64,000 nt of DNA from Bicyclus anynana (taxonomy: Eukaryota; Arthropoda; Insecta; Lepidoptera; Nymphalidae), in assembly GCF_947172395.1 (NCBI RefSeq), contig NC_069086.1, positions 5,550,501-5,614,500 on the forward strand, in the 5' to 3' direction. Numbering within the stretch: the stretch's first letter is position 1; the number at the start of each line of letters is the position of its first letter. A program made the translations under genes and the position numbers. Below are positions 8,727 to 18,476 of the stretch, piece by piece. The notes beneath the pieces were generated by a model that worked only from the letters and a program-made list of their open reading frames with translations, did no database searches and was not told the origin of the DNA.

Positions 8727-11700
8727 GTGGGTTTAACATTTTTATTTACCATTTTATATTCACTTTCCGGTAATAAAAATATAAAAACTATGCAACACCC
8801 AAATAGCAAGCTACATTTGTAATAGTTTTGGATTTGGTTTATATTTATTCTTATGTAAATGGCTAAATGGATTTTAACGAAATTTAATCATCGTGAAAAA
8901 ACCTTGAGAAAAATCTTGAGAGGTGTCATGAAACACCCGGATGGAACGAAGTTCACTATAGCTATTGCTATCACTGTCATCGCTATTTCGCCTCGGGGGG
9001 GCCTTTCGAGGCCGGGGGGTCTTTTGGAGTCAGGGGGGGGAGGGGTTGGGGTTGGAGGCCTTTTGGTGTTTGGCTGTTTTCTGGTCAGAGCTTTCGCAAT
9101 GCATGATAAGGAACTTTGTTCCAACATATTAAACAAATTGTGTTGTACATTTCCCATATCACAGCAGTTGTACATTTCATTGTGATTGGCAGCAGTTACA
9201 GGGCGATGGGTGTTCCATAATGATATCCTGTAGTATAGACAAATCATAATATTAGTATCTACACAGCACCCATGCAAAGCTGGGGCAAGTCGCTAGTTAA
9301 TAATAACATAATACATAATATTACCTTACTAGCTACATTGACATGAGAGTTGAAAAAAACATAAAAATAATGTAACAATCAAAATGTCACAGTTTTAATC
9401 TGTACACAGGATGGATAGATTTTGTAATCATATTAGTAATATTATTAATTACAAGTACATTCTCACTTATCTAGTTAGCTATTGTGCTTTAAATGTAGCT
9501 TTGTACCTACCATATTTATTTTTTGTAAGATAATATATTTTTCTACAAAATATTTTATACATACAAATTAAGTTATAAAATTAAAGTAATATTTAGCTTT
9601 TGTGCTATACATACTCTACATTTGGTCTATATTTGGTCTACTATATTTACTTGTGTTTTTTCTTAGAAAATTTCTGCTAATATTACTATGCTGCTGCGAT
9701 TTTTCTGAATTTAATGCAACATTCGGGCTATAGATTAGTTACAGATTATAAGTAGATTGAATAATAAATATATCCTATATTCATTAGGTTAAAGTATCTT
9801 TATTGTTAAGTGTAACTTTTGCTATGTGACTGGTTCTAAGCAATAAAAATGTGCATTGCATTTTTTATTTTCAATATAGTTTTTTTATAGTAATAGGTAC
9901 TAACTGACAGAACTAAAAATTGGCTCACGGGAGCCTGTAACCATGTTGCACATCAATTTTCTTTCTACAAACGCTAATGCTTCGAAAATTAAAAAATATC
10001 ATGTGCATGACATTCATAGTGAATGTCATACATAAAATGTATGGAACATTTTAAATCAAAATTAATTTATTTTAAGTAGGCTCAGTTTACAAGCACTTTT
10101 GATACGTCACTTGACTATTTGTAAAGATTTTACCACCGGTTCTGAATGCAGGTTCTGATGAGGAGAAACCAGCAAGAAACTCAACAGTTGGTTTTTTTTA
10201 AAAAAAATCATACAGTATTATAATTTACAATTACAAACATATATTAACAAACATTACATTGTCTCATGATGAACTTGTCGATTGAATCTGTCATTTCTAA
10301 ACATTTTGTTAGTCTTACAATTGTTAGCGTTTTGTAGAAACAGAATCCCTGAAAACATTAGTGTGTTAACATGCAACAAGTGAAGATTAAAATAGACAAA
10401 ATTTCATCTAATGGCGTCAAAAGATTTCCCAGTTCCATCTAAATGAAAAAATTAAATGTGTCTATTTCTTTTCACAACATTGTCACATGTTAGAGCCACT
10501 GATAGTAAGTAGAAAAGAAATATGAATAAAACAAATTAAAAAATGTAATTTGAATATTTTTCTAGCTTCTACACAAAAATATAGATAATATAGAGAAAAA
10601 AGAGACAAAAGTAAGTGGCGGCATTTTGCGAGGCGGATCTCTCTTTCTTAAATGCAAAGACCTCAGAATATTCCAACTGGACATTAGCAGCACATCAGAA
10701 CTGAACCTCCTGGCGCAAACCCTGGAGAACCTGTCTACGATACAAGACCCAAGTCTCTTTTATCCATTTTTTTATAGACACATGCATCCTATTATGGAAA
10801 ATGGATATACTTTGTACAGGTAATGACACTTTTTTTTTTAAGAATATTTGCCATATATTTTAAATATGATCAATATTTGTTCCCCTTCAGTTAGTTTGAT
10901 AAGACTGTGTTAGGAGTGGGTACGACGGTAGTCCAGCGGGCAGGGATCGAACCACCACCTCTAGGTCATGAGTCAGAGCCCTTTACCACTGAGCTATTGA
11001 GGCTTCAACTTAAGGTCAAAGAGTCAGAGTGATCTAGTATTCACCCTTCATCCTCTTGATTTGTGATAGTTTGCAAATAATGCAGTATGGTGGTACAAAA
11101 TTGAATATAAACTACTTCTATGAACATACACTTGTAGTGAGTGTATGAAGCTACTACCTATGTTCATAGAAGTCCATAATACTATACCTGGCAGCTCTAA
11201 TGCCACCAGGCGTGTGTACTGTTATGCAAAACTTACGCTGGTATTATTATTGGATTATTTCACAGGTATACTTCTAAATTTACATTACCACTCAATAACA
11301 AGAACATTTATTACATTAAATATGTATATGTGTATTTTTTAACGACAATATTGTGATTGTTCATGCGCTATTAACAAATTAATATTAATTACTTTATATT
11401 AACAAATTAATACATGCTCTACTTGTCAACTTTAAAGAACTTTTTTCTTTTATTCTGTTACTACATCATACGAGTACATCTGTATCAACATCATATGAAT
11501 ATAGTAATAATTGTATAATTTTTTATTGTTAAAATAAACCTAGTATTGAAAAAAAGACACAAGTTACCCATTTTCAAATGAAAACCTTACTTATTGATTG
11601 TCTTTTCTTTAATCTTCCAGTGTCGAAGGTGAATTCACCAAAGTGTTAGCCACAGAGGAATGGAGGATATCCCGCGTAAACCAATATTACACAGTGTGTG

Positions 11701-14700
11701 CTTCGTACCCCAAGGGTGTGATGGTGCCCAAAGTGATTGATGATGAAACATTGGCAGCTGCAGCTACGTTCAGGCAGGGTGGGAGGTTCCCTGTGCTATC
11801 TTATAGACATAATAATGGTGTAAGTTCTTGTATTAGTCACTTTGACATTAAGTTACAGGTTAAGCAGGACTGTCGACTGTTGTGTTCTCAGACTAAATAC
11901 ATAAGGACTAGTATCGCACCCAAATTCACGAACAAAATTTTCTGCCATTTTCTAAGGAAAACGAGCTTAGATTTCATACATATCTTATACTAAACTAGCA
12001 GTTTTTGTTCGTTTTTTACACCATTTAACTACACAAAATATTTTTACTGAGGTTTTTAACCGGCGGACACGATTGTAACCTATGAAACATCGATTATTTA
12101 GAGACAGTGTTTATAATCGCATAAGATCGTTGATCATATACTTTGACACAAAAAATATTGTCTTGCGAGGCAGGTCTTTATCTAATTAGTCTGAGGTTGT
12201 GTTTGATAGTCTCTACTCTCTACATAAGGTTGATGTCTTGATATCCTTGAACTAATGAATAGTATTAGAAGACCTCTCTGACAGATATGGCAATGACTTG
12301 GTTTAGAGTGGTTTCAAAGTAGCGTTTTATATTATTTAACACATAGGCTATTTGTCATCCCAAAAAAAACCAAGGCTCCCGAGTGGTTTGTGAAAAACTG
12401 AAATCCACGTGAAGTCGCAGCTGTCCGCTAGTCTAAAATACATGCACCATTTACCTTAATCTAAAAATTTTGGTTCTTAATTTGACGCATATGTTTTATT
12501 TTAATGTTTGTTACCTCATAACTTCGTAATTTACCAACCAATTTTTAAAAATTCTTTTTTTGTTTGAAAGAGTTTACTTCAGTACCTCAAATAGTTGAAT
12601 AATAATTAAGATAGGATGACACTAAAAATGAATAAACTTCTTTTTTCTCGCTGAGTATCAAGTGAAACTGTCAAACATTTTAATGAAACTGTCCAACAAA
12701 ATCCAAACTGATTTTAGAAATGTTTTTCCCTATTTTCAGGCAGTGTTACTGAGGGCAGGTCAGCCACTGTACGGGCCCAAACACCGGCGGTGTCGGCCGG
12801 ACGAGGCGATATTGAACACAGTAGTCAGCGCCGGCATGAAAGGCGTCATATACGACCTGAGAAGCTCTAACGCCATATTACAGCAGCAGAACAAAGGTAA
12901 ACTTCAGTAGTAAGTTTTTTCACAGAGTTTTGTTTGTTTTTGCTCCATTTATAATAACTGACGTCATTTTACAGTTATGCAAGTAAATACCTATACAAAA
13001 ACGGACCTTACTTCCTAGAAAAACTGAATCGATCAATACTAATTTTACAAATACAAAACGGCTAAACCGCTTTGGATGAAATTTTGTATATAGGGATTGG
13101 GAATTGTAAACAACAGCATTTCACGGGAACAGTCACGAGCGTCCATTAATAGTAAATAAGTCTAACTTCTTATTACCTACTTCGTTATTAGATATTACTT
13201 CATTATTACATATAAAACTAGTTGTGTTCTGCACTTTTACCCGCATAAATCTCGTCAATTAAGCCACTTTATCAACGTAATATTTGACGAAAGGCCTGTT
13301 TGTGCGATCTGTCGATGCATCTTTAACATACTTTACCATACTTCAACAGAATCGACGAAATCAAAATTGCATGTCACACTAAAATTAAAAATAACACACT
13401 CAATAAAGCAATTATTGTACCCATGGGGTATTGGGGACCTGTGATAGCCCAGTGGATATGATCTCTGCCTTCGATTCTGGAGGGTGTGGGTACGAATCCG
13501 GTCGAGGGCATGCACCTCCAACTGTTCAGTTGTGTGCTTTTTGAGTGTTTCAAATGGTGAGGAACCCTGTGTGAAGTCTGCCAATCCGCATTGGGCCAGC
13601 GTGGTGAACTATTGGCCTAGCCCCTCTCATTCTGAGAAGAGACTCGAGCTCAACAGTGAGCCGAATATGGGTTGATAATAATGATGATAATGTACATGTT
13701 TGTAGGTGGAGGGAGCGAAAGTCCAGCAAACTACTCACAATGGAAAATATACAATAGATCTATGGATGAAGTGGATAATCAACAACAGTTGCTGGAGAGT
13801 TTCTCTAAGCTTATTGAAGGTAAGGCCGACGAAAACTAAATATAATAACTCAATTGATGTTTTTTTAGTATTCTAGGACATGCAAGTTAAAATAAGATAA
13901 TATGAAAACCTTGATCCCGAGTAAATAATTATTCTGCTAGACTGATGAAATATCGGATTATTTCTTTTTTAGTAATTAAAAAATCTTTCAAATATATGTT
14001 ATTATGTTCAATATGTAAAATATCTACCTTAGAAATTTGGACCTCTAGCCATGTGATATATCTTGTGAAACTAGGAAATCGCAATTGTCCCTTTGGACAA
14101 AGGCCTTCAATTGCAGTTTGTACTCAGCCTTCACAAGACAACAAAGTACAAAGTGCTGTACTACTACTAACATAGCTTGGCAACTTCGTTCGTAACACTC
14201 CCGATGTTCCGCGCGGGGTGGGGGGCGTGTAGCGATGAATGAAAAACCCACGACTGATGCACGTCACTTCCCCGCACGCATGGTTATACACCCGCGCAGT
14301 CTTTTCCCCTGTCGCCCGCATATCATGGAATGTAATCAACGGCCGCGTGGCGTAGTGGGTAGTGACCCTGCTTTCTGCATCCACGCCCGTGGGTTCGATT
14401 CCCACAACTGGAAAATATTTGTGTGATGAGCATGGGTGTTTTCCAGTGTCTGTGTGTATTTATACATTATATAAGTATTTATATGTAGTATATAATTGTA
14501 TATTAATAATATAATATCAACTATCTTAGCACCCATAACACAAGCTACTCTGTATGCTTACTTTGGGGCTAGATAGTGATGTGTATTGTTTAAGTATATT
14601 TATACGATTTTGCTAGATTATAATAAATTGATGCTTATTTCAGCGTGCGTGGATCGTGAGATATCCAGTGACAAATGGCTGTCTAAACTGGAGTCCAGCG

Positions 14701-17700
14701 GATGGCCGGAGTCAGTCAGGAACTCGCTCCACACTGCGTGTATTGTCGCTCAACATATACACCAGGTACTCATTATTATATATAGACTGCTCAATATTAA
14801 ATACTTTTAAGTCTGGTTTTACAGTCACGCTGAGAAGACGCTGACCGTCAGCGCTGACAGACAAAATGTATGAACTCCTAGGAAGCGTTTCAGAATAATA
14901 TATCCTATCAGCGTCCGGTCAGAGTGACTCTGAAACCAGCCATAGATGTTGCATAGAAGCAGGCGTTACTTTGCGGAAGTTCATCATGAATAGATAAAAA
15001 AAATATTTATTTTGCTATCATCCGCGAAAAGTCGACGAACCCATGCGACAACGTCACCCAGGTCCGACAAAATACTCTCTACGTACGTTTCACCCCGAAA
15101 CCGGAGCATCCTCAGGAGATGTGTGTACAATTGCATGGCTTTTCGCGGATGATAGCAAAATGAATATTTTTTTATCTATTACTATTTTACTGTGATGTGT
15201 TACTAGCACATGAAAACTGAGGCAATCAAAAGTGGAAATTTATACACAACTTGATGTTAGTTGTGGTCAACAACAAACGTTATTTAATCAACCAACCTAA
15301 ATATCGTCTACAATGTCGAGTTGTGTCTGTGTGTTCAGGAAGTGTAAAAACTATATACATAAATATATAATGGAATTAAAGACTCTTTTCATCCCGCACC
15401 GGAAAGCGCAGTGATGGTCGACCCCCCACTAGGTGGACTGAGGATATCAAACGGGTTGCAGGGAGCCGCTGGATGCTGGCGGCTCGAGATCGTTGTGCTT
15501 GGAGGTCCATGCAAGAGGCCTATGTCTAGTAGTCCATCGGCTGATAAGGACTATGTATGTATTTTGCCTATATTACATTACAGAAAGCTGAGCCGGTGTT
15601 ATTACATGGAACCCGCGGAGAAGACGCCACGCTACTGGTGTGCTCGTTAGTTCAAATTATTCTCAATCCAGACTGTCGGACTATACGAGGGTAAATCAAT
15701 TTTCAATTTTTATAGGCTTTTATTTATCTAACGTTTATTTTTAATAATAATAATAATAAATAATCTTTATTACCATACTTAAGCCATACATAAAATTCAA
15801 TTTTAATTATTATTTCTTTCTAATCTTACAATTTAATTTAAAATTAATGGAGGACATCGAAAATACCGCGGCACGACATATGTCGAGACTCTAGAAAGAC
15901 ATACATCGACAAATCGTGGGACGAATGAGAGAGTGTTATATCAATTTTGCCTTCCTCCATCGACTATTACAATAAAAAATACTTAATACATATAATAAAA
16001 GCTAGGTAATCTGCATCTTACAGCCAGTTTCTTCATGTAAAGCTAAAGTAACAGTAAAAGTAGTAAGTAGTAAAGAAGACTTTATTATTCAGTGAATAAC
16101 AGTGGAATTCATAGACTTAGCAGGGGCACTTCTAGGCGAATTTAAACTCTATTTGTTTGAGAAAATGACACTCAGCGGGTGAATGATCTCCTGGGGGTGC
16201 CCCTAGAACGTCTATGAATTCCACTGTATGACCGTAACTTTTGATTTATGACGTTACTTTGACTGTTACTTGCGATGAAGAAACTGGCCGTTAGTGTTGA
16301 ATTTTTTTTATAGGTTACAAGCTCTAATAGAAAGGGAATGGCTTCAGGCGGGTCACCCGTTCGGTTCTAGACTCAGGTCGGGACCCTACTCGGCGTCCCC
16401 GGCAAGATCAGCGCCAACTTTCCCGCTTTTCCTGGACTGTGTGCGGCAGTTTCTAGAACAGTTTCCGTGCAGTTTTGAATACAGACAGTGTTTTCTTGTT
16501 GTTTTGTTTGAACATGCTTACTCTAGTCAATTTGGTAAGTATTTCCAATCTCTTAGTACTTACTACATCTTAATATATAAATGAGAAATTCATCACGAAA
16601 TCTCAAAAACCGCTTGATGTACAAAGCTGAAATTTGGCAGGAACGTAGTTTATAGTTAGTAGGTACCCACTAAGAACGGATTTTGCGAAAGCGCCGGACT
16701 AAAGAGGTCTAAGGGTGGATGAAATCGCGGGCGTCCGCTAGTTCAGTGTAAAAAGGTGGTTGGTCACATTTAACTTGGAAATGTCCATTGTTGAGAACTG
16801 CATGAAAAAATTGTTCATTTTTGGAGGATTCAATTACAAACAACAATTTCTTTTTTGAAGCAGAATAAATAAAATATAAAACTGTTTGGGGTCTTGTGGT
16901 TCTATTCCTTTTAAGCCTTGATACATGCCCGCATACATGTTATACAAATACAATATTATGACAAATAGACAAATGTCACTCTAAAGGCATTCATCTATCT
17001 TTTTAATCTGTGTTTCATTGCCATAGATGAATAACTTAAAAAAAGTAAAAAGTTCAATTAGATATGATTTGCAGCATTACAAGCTTTCGATAAAACGTGT
17101 TTTTTGTGGCCATGGCACTTTATGGTCTGATCACAGCTTGTATGAAAATGGCCGACTTCCTTATGGAGCTTTTTTGCCAATCCTAATATTATTGACTTTA
17201 CTTTATCCTCGTTACAAATTCGTCGCTTTATAAAAAGTCTTTTACATAAACAAAGTTTTATCATTTGCAAAGTAGATACATTAAAGTCTATTGAATTTCG
17301 GTAGTCTACTAATATTTTTGATTATTATTTTATTTATCACTGTAAATGTTTTTTATAGACGTTGCAATATAAATGTTTACCATAATATATTTGAATTTAA
17401 TTATAAATATTTCAATTCTAGGCACATTCCTCTGTGATAGCGACCAAGAAAGGGAAACGCGCGGCGTCTATGACCAAACTACGAGTATATGGTCGTGGAT
17501 CAACCAGCCCGATGAGTTGACGGCCTACATCAACCCGATGTATGACCCCACGCCTAACGTTATATGGCCCTCTGTTGCACCAATGAGCTATGTTATTTGG
17601 GAAGGTAACACATTTTAAAAGTTGATCTAGCTATAAGAATCAATTGATAGTTGATTGTGGATTAATGGTTGATTCCAAATGATTTGATCTCCTTCAACTT

Positions 17701-18463
17701 GCCGTAGAACTTAGCGCCTAATGTCATACGGTTATCTGATGCACAAATGAGCTATGTTATTTGGGAAGGTAAGACATTTAAAGTTGATCTAGCTATAAGA
17801 ATCAATTGATGGTTAATGGTCGATTCACAACCTTCCAAATTATTTGATCTCCTTCATCAACTTGCCGTAAGACTTAGCGCCATGCGTTATTTGACTATCT
17901 GCTGCCCCAATGAGCTACGTTATTTGGGAAGGTAACACATTTTTAAAGTTGATCTAGCTATACGAATCAATTGATGGTTGATTGTTGATTGATGGTAGAT
18001 TCGAAATGATTTGATATCTTTCATCAACTTGCCGTATGACTTAGAGCCTATTTTTTTAATTTTACCAATTCTCTACGTGTGTGAAGTGTGCCAATCCACA
18101 TTGGGCCAGCGTGGTGGACTATTAGCTTAACCCCTTTCAAAGCTATTCTGAGAGAAGATTCGTGCTCAACAGTAAGCCGAAAATGGGTTGCTAATGATGA
18201 TAGGAACCAACGTCTAATTTTACCCAACTTCTATCGCTTCAATAAGAGCTGTCATTTGTGAAGTTATTCCATAGAGTTAAAACTGAGTAAAATGTTTCCC
18301 AGAGCTCTATCTACGCTGGCTGGCTGACCAACACACTGAAGAACGCGAAGAGCAGTACAAAGTGATACGTACGCGCGAACAGCACTTGCGCGCGCAAGCA
18401 TTGCAACTACGCAGAGAGTTGCTCGAACTAGCCAACCAGTACTACGCACCGAATACCAAATGA
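8580..18463 (+). CDS. MTMR9: Myotubularin-related protein 9 (gene-level entry; ten exons, complete)
   Basis: Ten exons (8580-8726, 10566-10819, 11621-11819, 12740-12896, 13706-13819, 14644-14765, 15584-15690, 16314-16534, 17422-17604, 18303-18463) join in frame to 554 residues, close to human MTMR9. The order is PH-GRAM (about 1-120), inactive phosphatase domain (about 125-500) and C-terminal coiled coil (about 505-548). The P-loop reads HGTRGEDAT at 339-347: the catalytic Cys is Gly340 and the Arg is Ala346, so it is a pseudophosphatase, as in other MTMR9 proteins. Known role: it dimerises with MTMR6, MTMR7 or MTMR8 and raises their activity on PI3P and PI(3,5)P2 at endosomal and autophagic membranes. 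ATG 8580 matches the conserved MEF start. Introns carry many transposon insertions. Confidence 0.95.
9928..10345. mobile_element. Hairpin MITE split by a LINE 3'-end insertion
   Basis: Left part 9928-10020 (GAGCCTGTAACCATGTTGCAC, CTACAAACGCTAATGC) and right part 10262-10345 (AACTTGTCGATTGAATCTGTC, TTGTTAGCGTTTTGTAG) are the two arms of the hairpin family seen intact at 34179-34377. A minus-strand LINE tail separates them. Confidence 0.6.
10066..10215 (-). mobile_element. LINE 3'-end fragment (AACTGTTGAGTTTCTTGC family)
   Basis: Reverse complement of the tail also present at 45695-46095 and 36054-36140: TAGGCTCAGTTTACAAGCAC, ACCACCGGTTCTGAATGCAG, AGAAACTCAACAGTTGG. Noncoding or far 3' part only. 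Confidence 0.75.
10566..10819 (+). CDS. MTMR9: MTMR9 exon 2 (residues 50-134)
   Basis: Acceptor TTTTCTAG|CTTCTA, donor TACAG|GTAATG, exits in phase 2. Encodes LLHKNIDNIEKK, then KCKDLRIFQLDI and the family YPFFYR-type motif (LFYPFFYRHM), completing the PH-GRAM domain. Confidence 0.93.
10820..11620 (+). other. MTMR9 intron 2
   Basis: Holds the tRNA-like element at 10906-11007. A short inverted match (ACATACACTTGTAGTGAGTG around 11123-11145, ATGTTCATAGAAGT) links 11105-11175. Otherwise AT-rich. Confidence 0.6.
10906..11007 (-). mobile_element. tRNA-like SINE head or decayed tRNA copy
   Basis: On the minus strand it reads GCCTCAATAGCTCAGTGGTA, later GGTGGTTCGATCCCTGCC, so A- and B-boxes are spaced as in a tRNA. 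A CAT triplet sits at the anticodon place, but the anticodon stem is poor and there is no matching acceptor strand. Best read as a tRNA-derived SINE head in MTMR9 intron 2. Confidence 0.5.
11621..11819 (+). CDS. MTMR9: MTMR9 exon 3 (residues 134-200)
   Basis: Acceptor CTTCCAG|TGTCGA, donor AATGGT|GTAAGT, exits in phase 0. Encodes EEWRISRVNQYYTVCASYPK and FRQGGRFPVLSYRHNNG, hallmark myotubularin segments at the start of the phosphatase-like domain. Confidence 0.93.
11887..12195. mobile_element. hAT-like MITE, copy 1 (MTMR9 intron 3)
   Basis: 309 bp with ~22-bp terminal inverted repeats (CTCAGACTAAATACATAAGG left; CTCAGACTAATTAGATAAAG as reverse complement of the right end). It is flanked by a perfect 8-bp direct repeat GTTGTGTT at 11879-11886 and 12196-12203. 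An 8-bp target duplication is the hAT signature. No transposase reading frame. Confidence 0.85.
12204..12739 (+). other. Rest of MTMR9 intron 3
   Basis: AT-rich. 12340-12435 (TAACACATAGGCTATTTGTC, GTGAAGTCGCAGCTGTCCGC, CTAG) is a short Helitron-like 3' fragment. Nothing else seen. Confidence 0.5.
12740..12896 (+). CDS. MTMR9: MTMR9 exon 4 (residues 201-253)
   Basis: Acceptor ATTTTCAG|GCAGTG, donor AACAAAG|GTAAAC, exits in phase 1. Encodes LLRAGQPLYGP and RRCRPDEAIL with GVIYDLRSSNA, matching the family RSGQP and IDTRS motifs. Confidence 0.93.
12897..13436 (+). other. First part of MTMR9 intron 4
   Basis: AT-rich; 13020-13100 (ACTAATTTTACAAATAC, CTAAACCGCTTTGGATG) resembles a Helitron-like 5' part. 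No other feature. Confidence 0.35.
13437..13692 (+). mobile_element. SINE family A beside the exon 5 acceptor
   Basis: A-box TGATAGCCCAGTGG and degraded B-box GGTACGAATCC are present; the middle is deleted after TTTTTGAGTGTTTCAAATGG. The (GAT)n-like tail ends at about 13692, 13 bp before MTMR9 exon 5. Confidence 0.88.
13706..13819 (+). CDS. MTMR9: MTMR9 exon 5 (residues 253-291)
   Basis: Acceptor TTTGTAG|GTGGAG, donor GAAG|GTAAGG, phase 1. Encodes GGGSESPANYSQWKIYNRSM, aligned with the GGGFE...YPQWRR segment of vertebrate MTMR9. A SINE tail ends 13 bp before the exon. Confidence 0.92.
14172..14341. repeat. Unclassified dispersed repeat, copy 1 (MTMR9 intron 5)
   Basis: About 168 bp from ATAGCTTGGCAACTTCG through ACGACTGATGCACGTCAC to CGCATATCATGGAATG. 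A second copy in the same gene is at 18477-18643. No terminal repeats or coding potential seen. Confidence 0.8.
14341..14610 (+). mobile_element. SINE family C, full length
   Basis: tRNA-like head GGCCGCGTGGCGTAGTGGGT (A-box) and GTGGGTTCGATTCCCAC (B-box), then AACTGGAAAATATTTGTGTG and a TTTGGGGCTAGATAGTGATG tail. Directly abuts the repeat at 14172-14341, which may be part of one composite insertion. Confidence 0.85.
14644..14765 (+). CDS. MTMR9: MTMR9 exon 6 (residues 291-331)
   Basis: Acceptor ATTTCAG|CGTGCG, donor CACCAG|GTACTC, exits in phase 0. Encodes DKWLSKLESSGWPESVRNSL, the conserved WLSKLE-SNW block. Confidence 0.93.
14811..14941. mobile_element. MITE with GTCTGGTTT ends (MTMR9 intron 6)
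   Basis: Imperfect terminal inverted repeats: GTCTGGTTTTACAGTCACGC at left, and GGCTGGTTTCAGAGTCACTC as the complement of the right end. Contains the palindrome GTCAGCGCTGAC. 131 bp, noncoding. Confidence 0.75.
14989..15182. mobile_element. Fold-back MITE (MTMR9 intron 6)
   Basis: About 45-bp inverted arms (AATAGATAAAAAAAATATTT ... TTTTGCTATCATCCGCGAAA and the complement ending at 15182) around an internal segment with CCCCGAAACCGGAGCATCC. Noncoding. Confidence 0.8.
15394..15560 (+). mobile_element. LINE ORF2 C-terminal fragment (RTE-like)
   Basis: The decayed frame resembles the RSVGRPPTRWTDDI and SRWMQAAQDR tail seen in RTE-type elements and ends GTCCATCGGCTGATAAG. Lies just before MTMR9 exon 7. 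Confidence 0.7.
15584..15690 (+). CDS. MTMR9: MTMR9 exon 7 with the dead P-loop (residues 332-367)
   Basis: Acceptor ATTACAG|AAAGCT, donor CGAGG|GTAAAT, exits in phase 2. Encodes VLLHGTRGEDATLLVCSLVQ. This is the position of the Cys-x5-Arg loop in active myotubularins; here Gly340 and Ala346 replace Cys and Arg, while the second Asp (345) and Thr347 remain. Confidence 0.94.
15740..16099. other. MTMR9 intron 7, left part
   Basis: (AAT)n run then TAATCTTTATTACCATAC, typical of a reversed LINE tail; no match elsewhere in the window. 15860-15950 is GC-richer but unassigned. Confidence 0.3.
16100..16226. mobile_element. Short MITE with CAGTGGAATTCATAGAC ends (MTMR9 intron 7)
   Basis: 127 bp. The outer 17 bp form a perfect inverted repeat that continues imperfectly through AGGGGCAC. 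The CAGTG start is hAT-like, but no 8-bp target duplication was found. Confidence 0.75.
16314..16534 (+). CDS. MTMR9: MTMR9 exon 8 (residues 367-441)
   Basis: Acceptor TTTATAG|GTTACA, donor TTTG|GTAAGT. Encodes ALIEREWLQAGHPF, FLDCVRQFLEQFPCSFEY and LFEHAYSSQFG, the best-conserved part of the myotubularin fold. Confidence 0.95.
16568..16741 (+). mobile_element. Helitron-like element, second subfamily (MTMR9 intron 8)
   Basis: Runs from TAATATATAAATGAGAAATT through CTGAAATTTGGCAGGAACG to CGCGGGCGTCCGCTAG. A related fragment is at 61436-61535. Confidence 0.65.
16742..17421 (+). other. Rest of MTMR9 intron 8
   Basis: AT-rich. Open frames around 17027-17270 on both strands overlap each other and match nothing recognised. 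Confidence 0.5.
17422..17604 (+). CDS. MTMR9: MTMR9 exon 9 (residues 441-502)
   Basis: Acceptor ATTCTAG|GCACAT, donor GGGAAG|GTAACA, exits in phase 1. Encodes SIWSWINQPDELTAYINPMY and VIWPSVAPMSYVIWEG, matching vertebrate SLWSWVNQPSEL and VIWPSVAPQSLPLWEG. The last ~55 bases and donor recur twice downstream in the intron. Confidence 0.94.
17548..18050 (+). repeat. Threefold tandem repeat of the exon 9 end plus intron start
   Basis: Units of about 164 bp (splice-donor points at 17604, 17768, 17931). Each holds an ATGAGCTAYGTTATTTGGGA exon end, a GTAA donor, then the same intron text with GATCTAGCTATA and CAATTGATGG. Copies 2 and 3 have diverged; their exon-like parts contain in-frame stops or a shifted frame. 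Confidence 0.92.
18066..18206 (+). mobile_element. SINE family A, 3' fragment (MTMR9 intron 9)
   Basis: From CCAATTCTCTACGTGTGTGA to GGGTTGCTAATGATGAT. Lies between the tandem array and the exon 10 acceptor. Confidence 0.8.
18303..18463 (+). CDS. MTMR9: MTMR9 exon 10, coiled coil and stop (residues 502-554)
   Basis: Acceptor TTTCCCAG|AGCTCT; stop TGA at 18461-18463. Encodes LYLRWLADQHTEEREEQYKV and then an Arg/Glu/Leu-rich heptad pattern ending NQYYAPNTK, the coiled coil used for pairing with other myotubularins. Confidence 0.93.
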
Positions 18464-18476
18464 AATTGATATGTTT

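Larger units (their letters stand above)
8727..10565 (+). other. MTMR9 intron 1
   Basis: Contains a G-rich stretch (8990-9060), a Helitron-like 3' end finishing CTAG at about 9296, a hairpin MITE half at 9928-10020 and 10262-10345, and a LINE 3' end between them. The remainder is AT-rich with nothing recognised. Confidence 0.7.

Noticed and set aside
8990..9060. G-rich stretch as a possible promoter or G-quadruplex control site for MTMR9
   Set aside because: It lies within intron 1 in a repeat-like segment ending in a Helitron-like CTAG. G-tracts alone do not support a regulatory claim.
10906..11007. Functional tRNA-Met on the minus strand
   Set aside because: A- and B-boxes are good, but the acceptor and anticodon stems do not pair well and there is no T-run terminator.
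14341..14420. Possible tRNA gene with A- and B-boxes
   Set aside because: The cloverleaf does not close, and the same text continues into a SINE body that recurs at 55440.
17708..17931. Extra MTMR9 exons made from array copies 2 and 3
   Set aside because: Copy 2 from its best AG gives a 61-base piece with an early stop. Copy 3 gives 60 bases but meets TGA in frame. Exon 9 joins directly to exon 10 in frame with family alignment.
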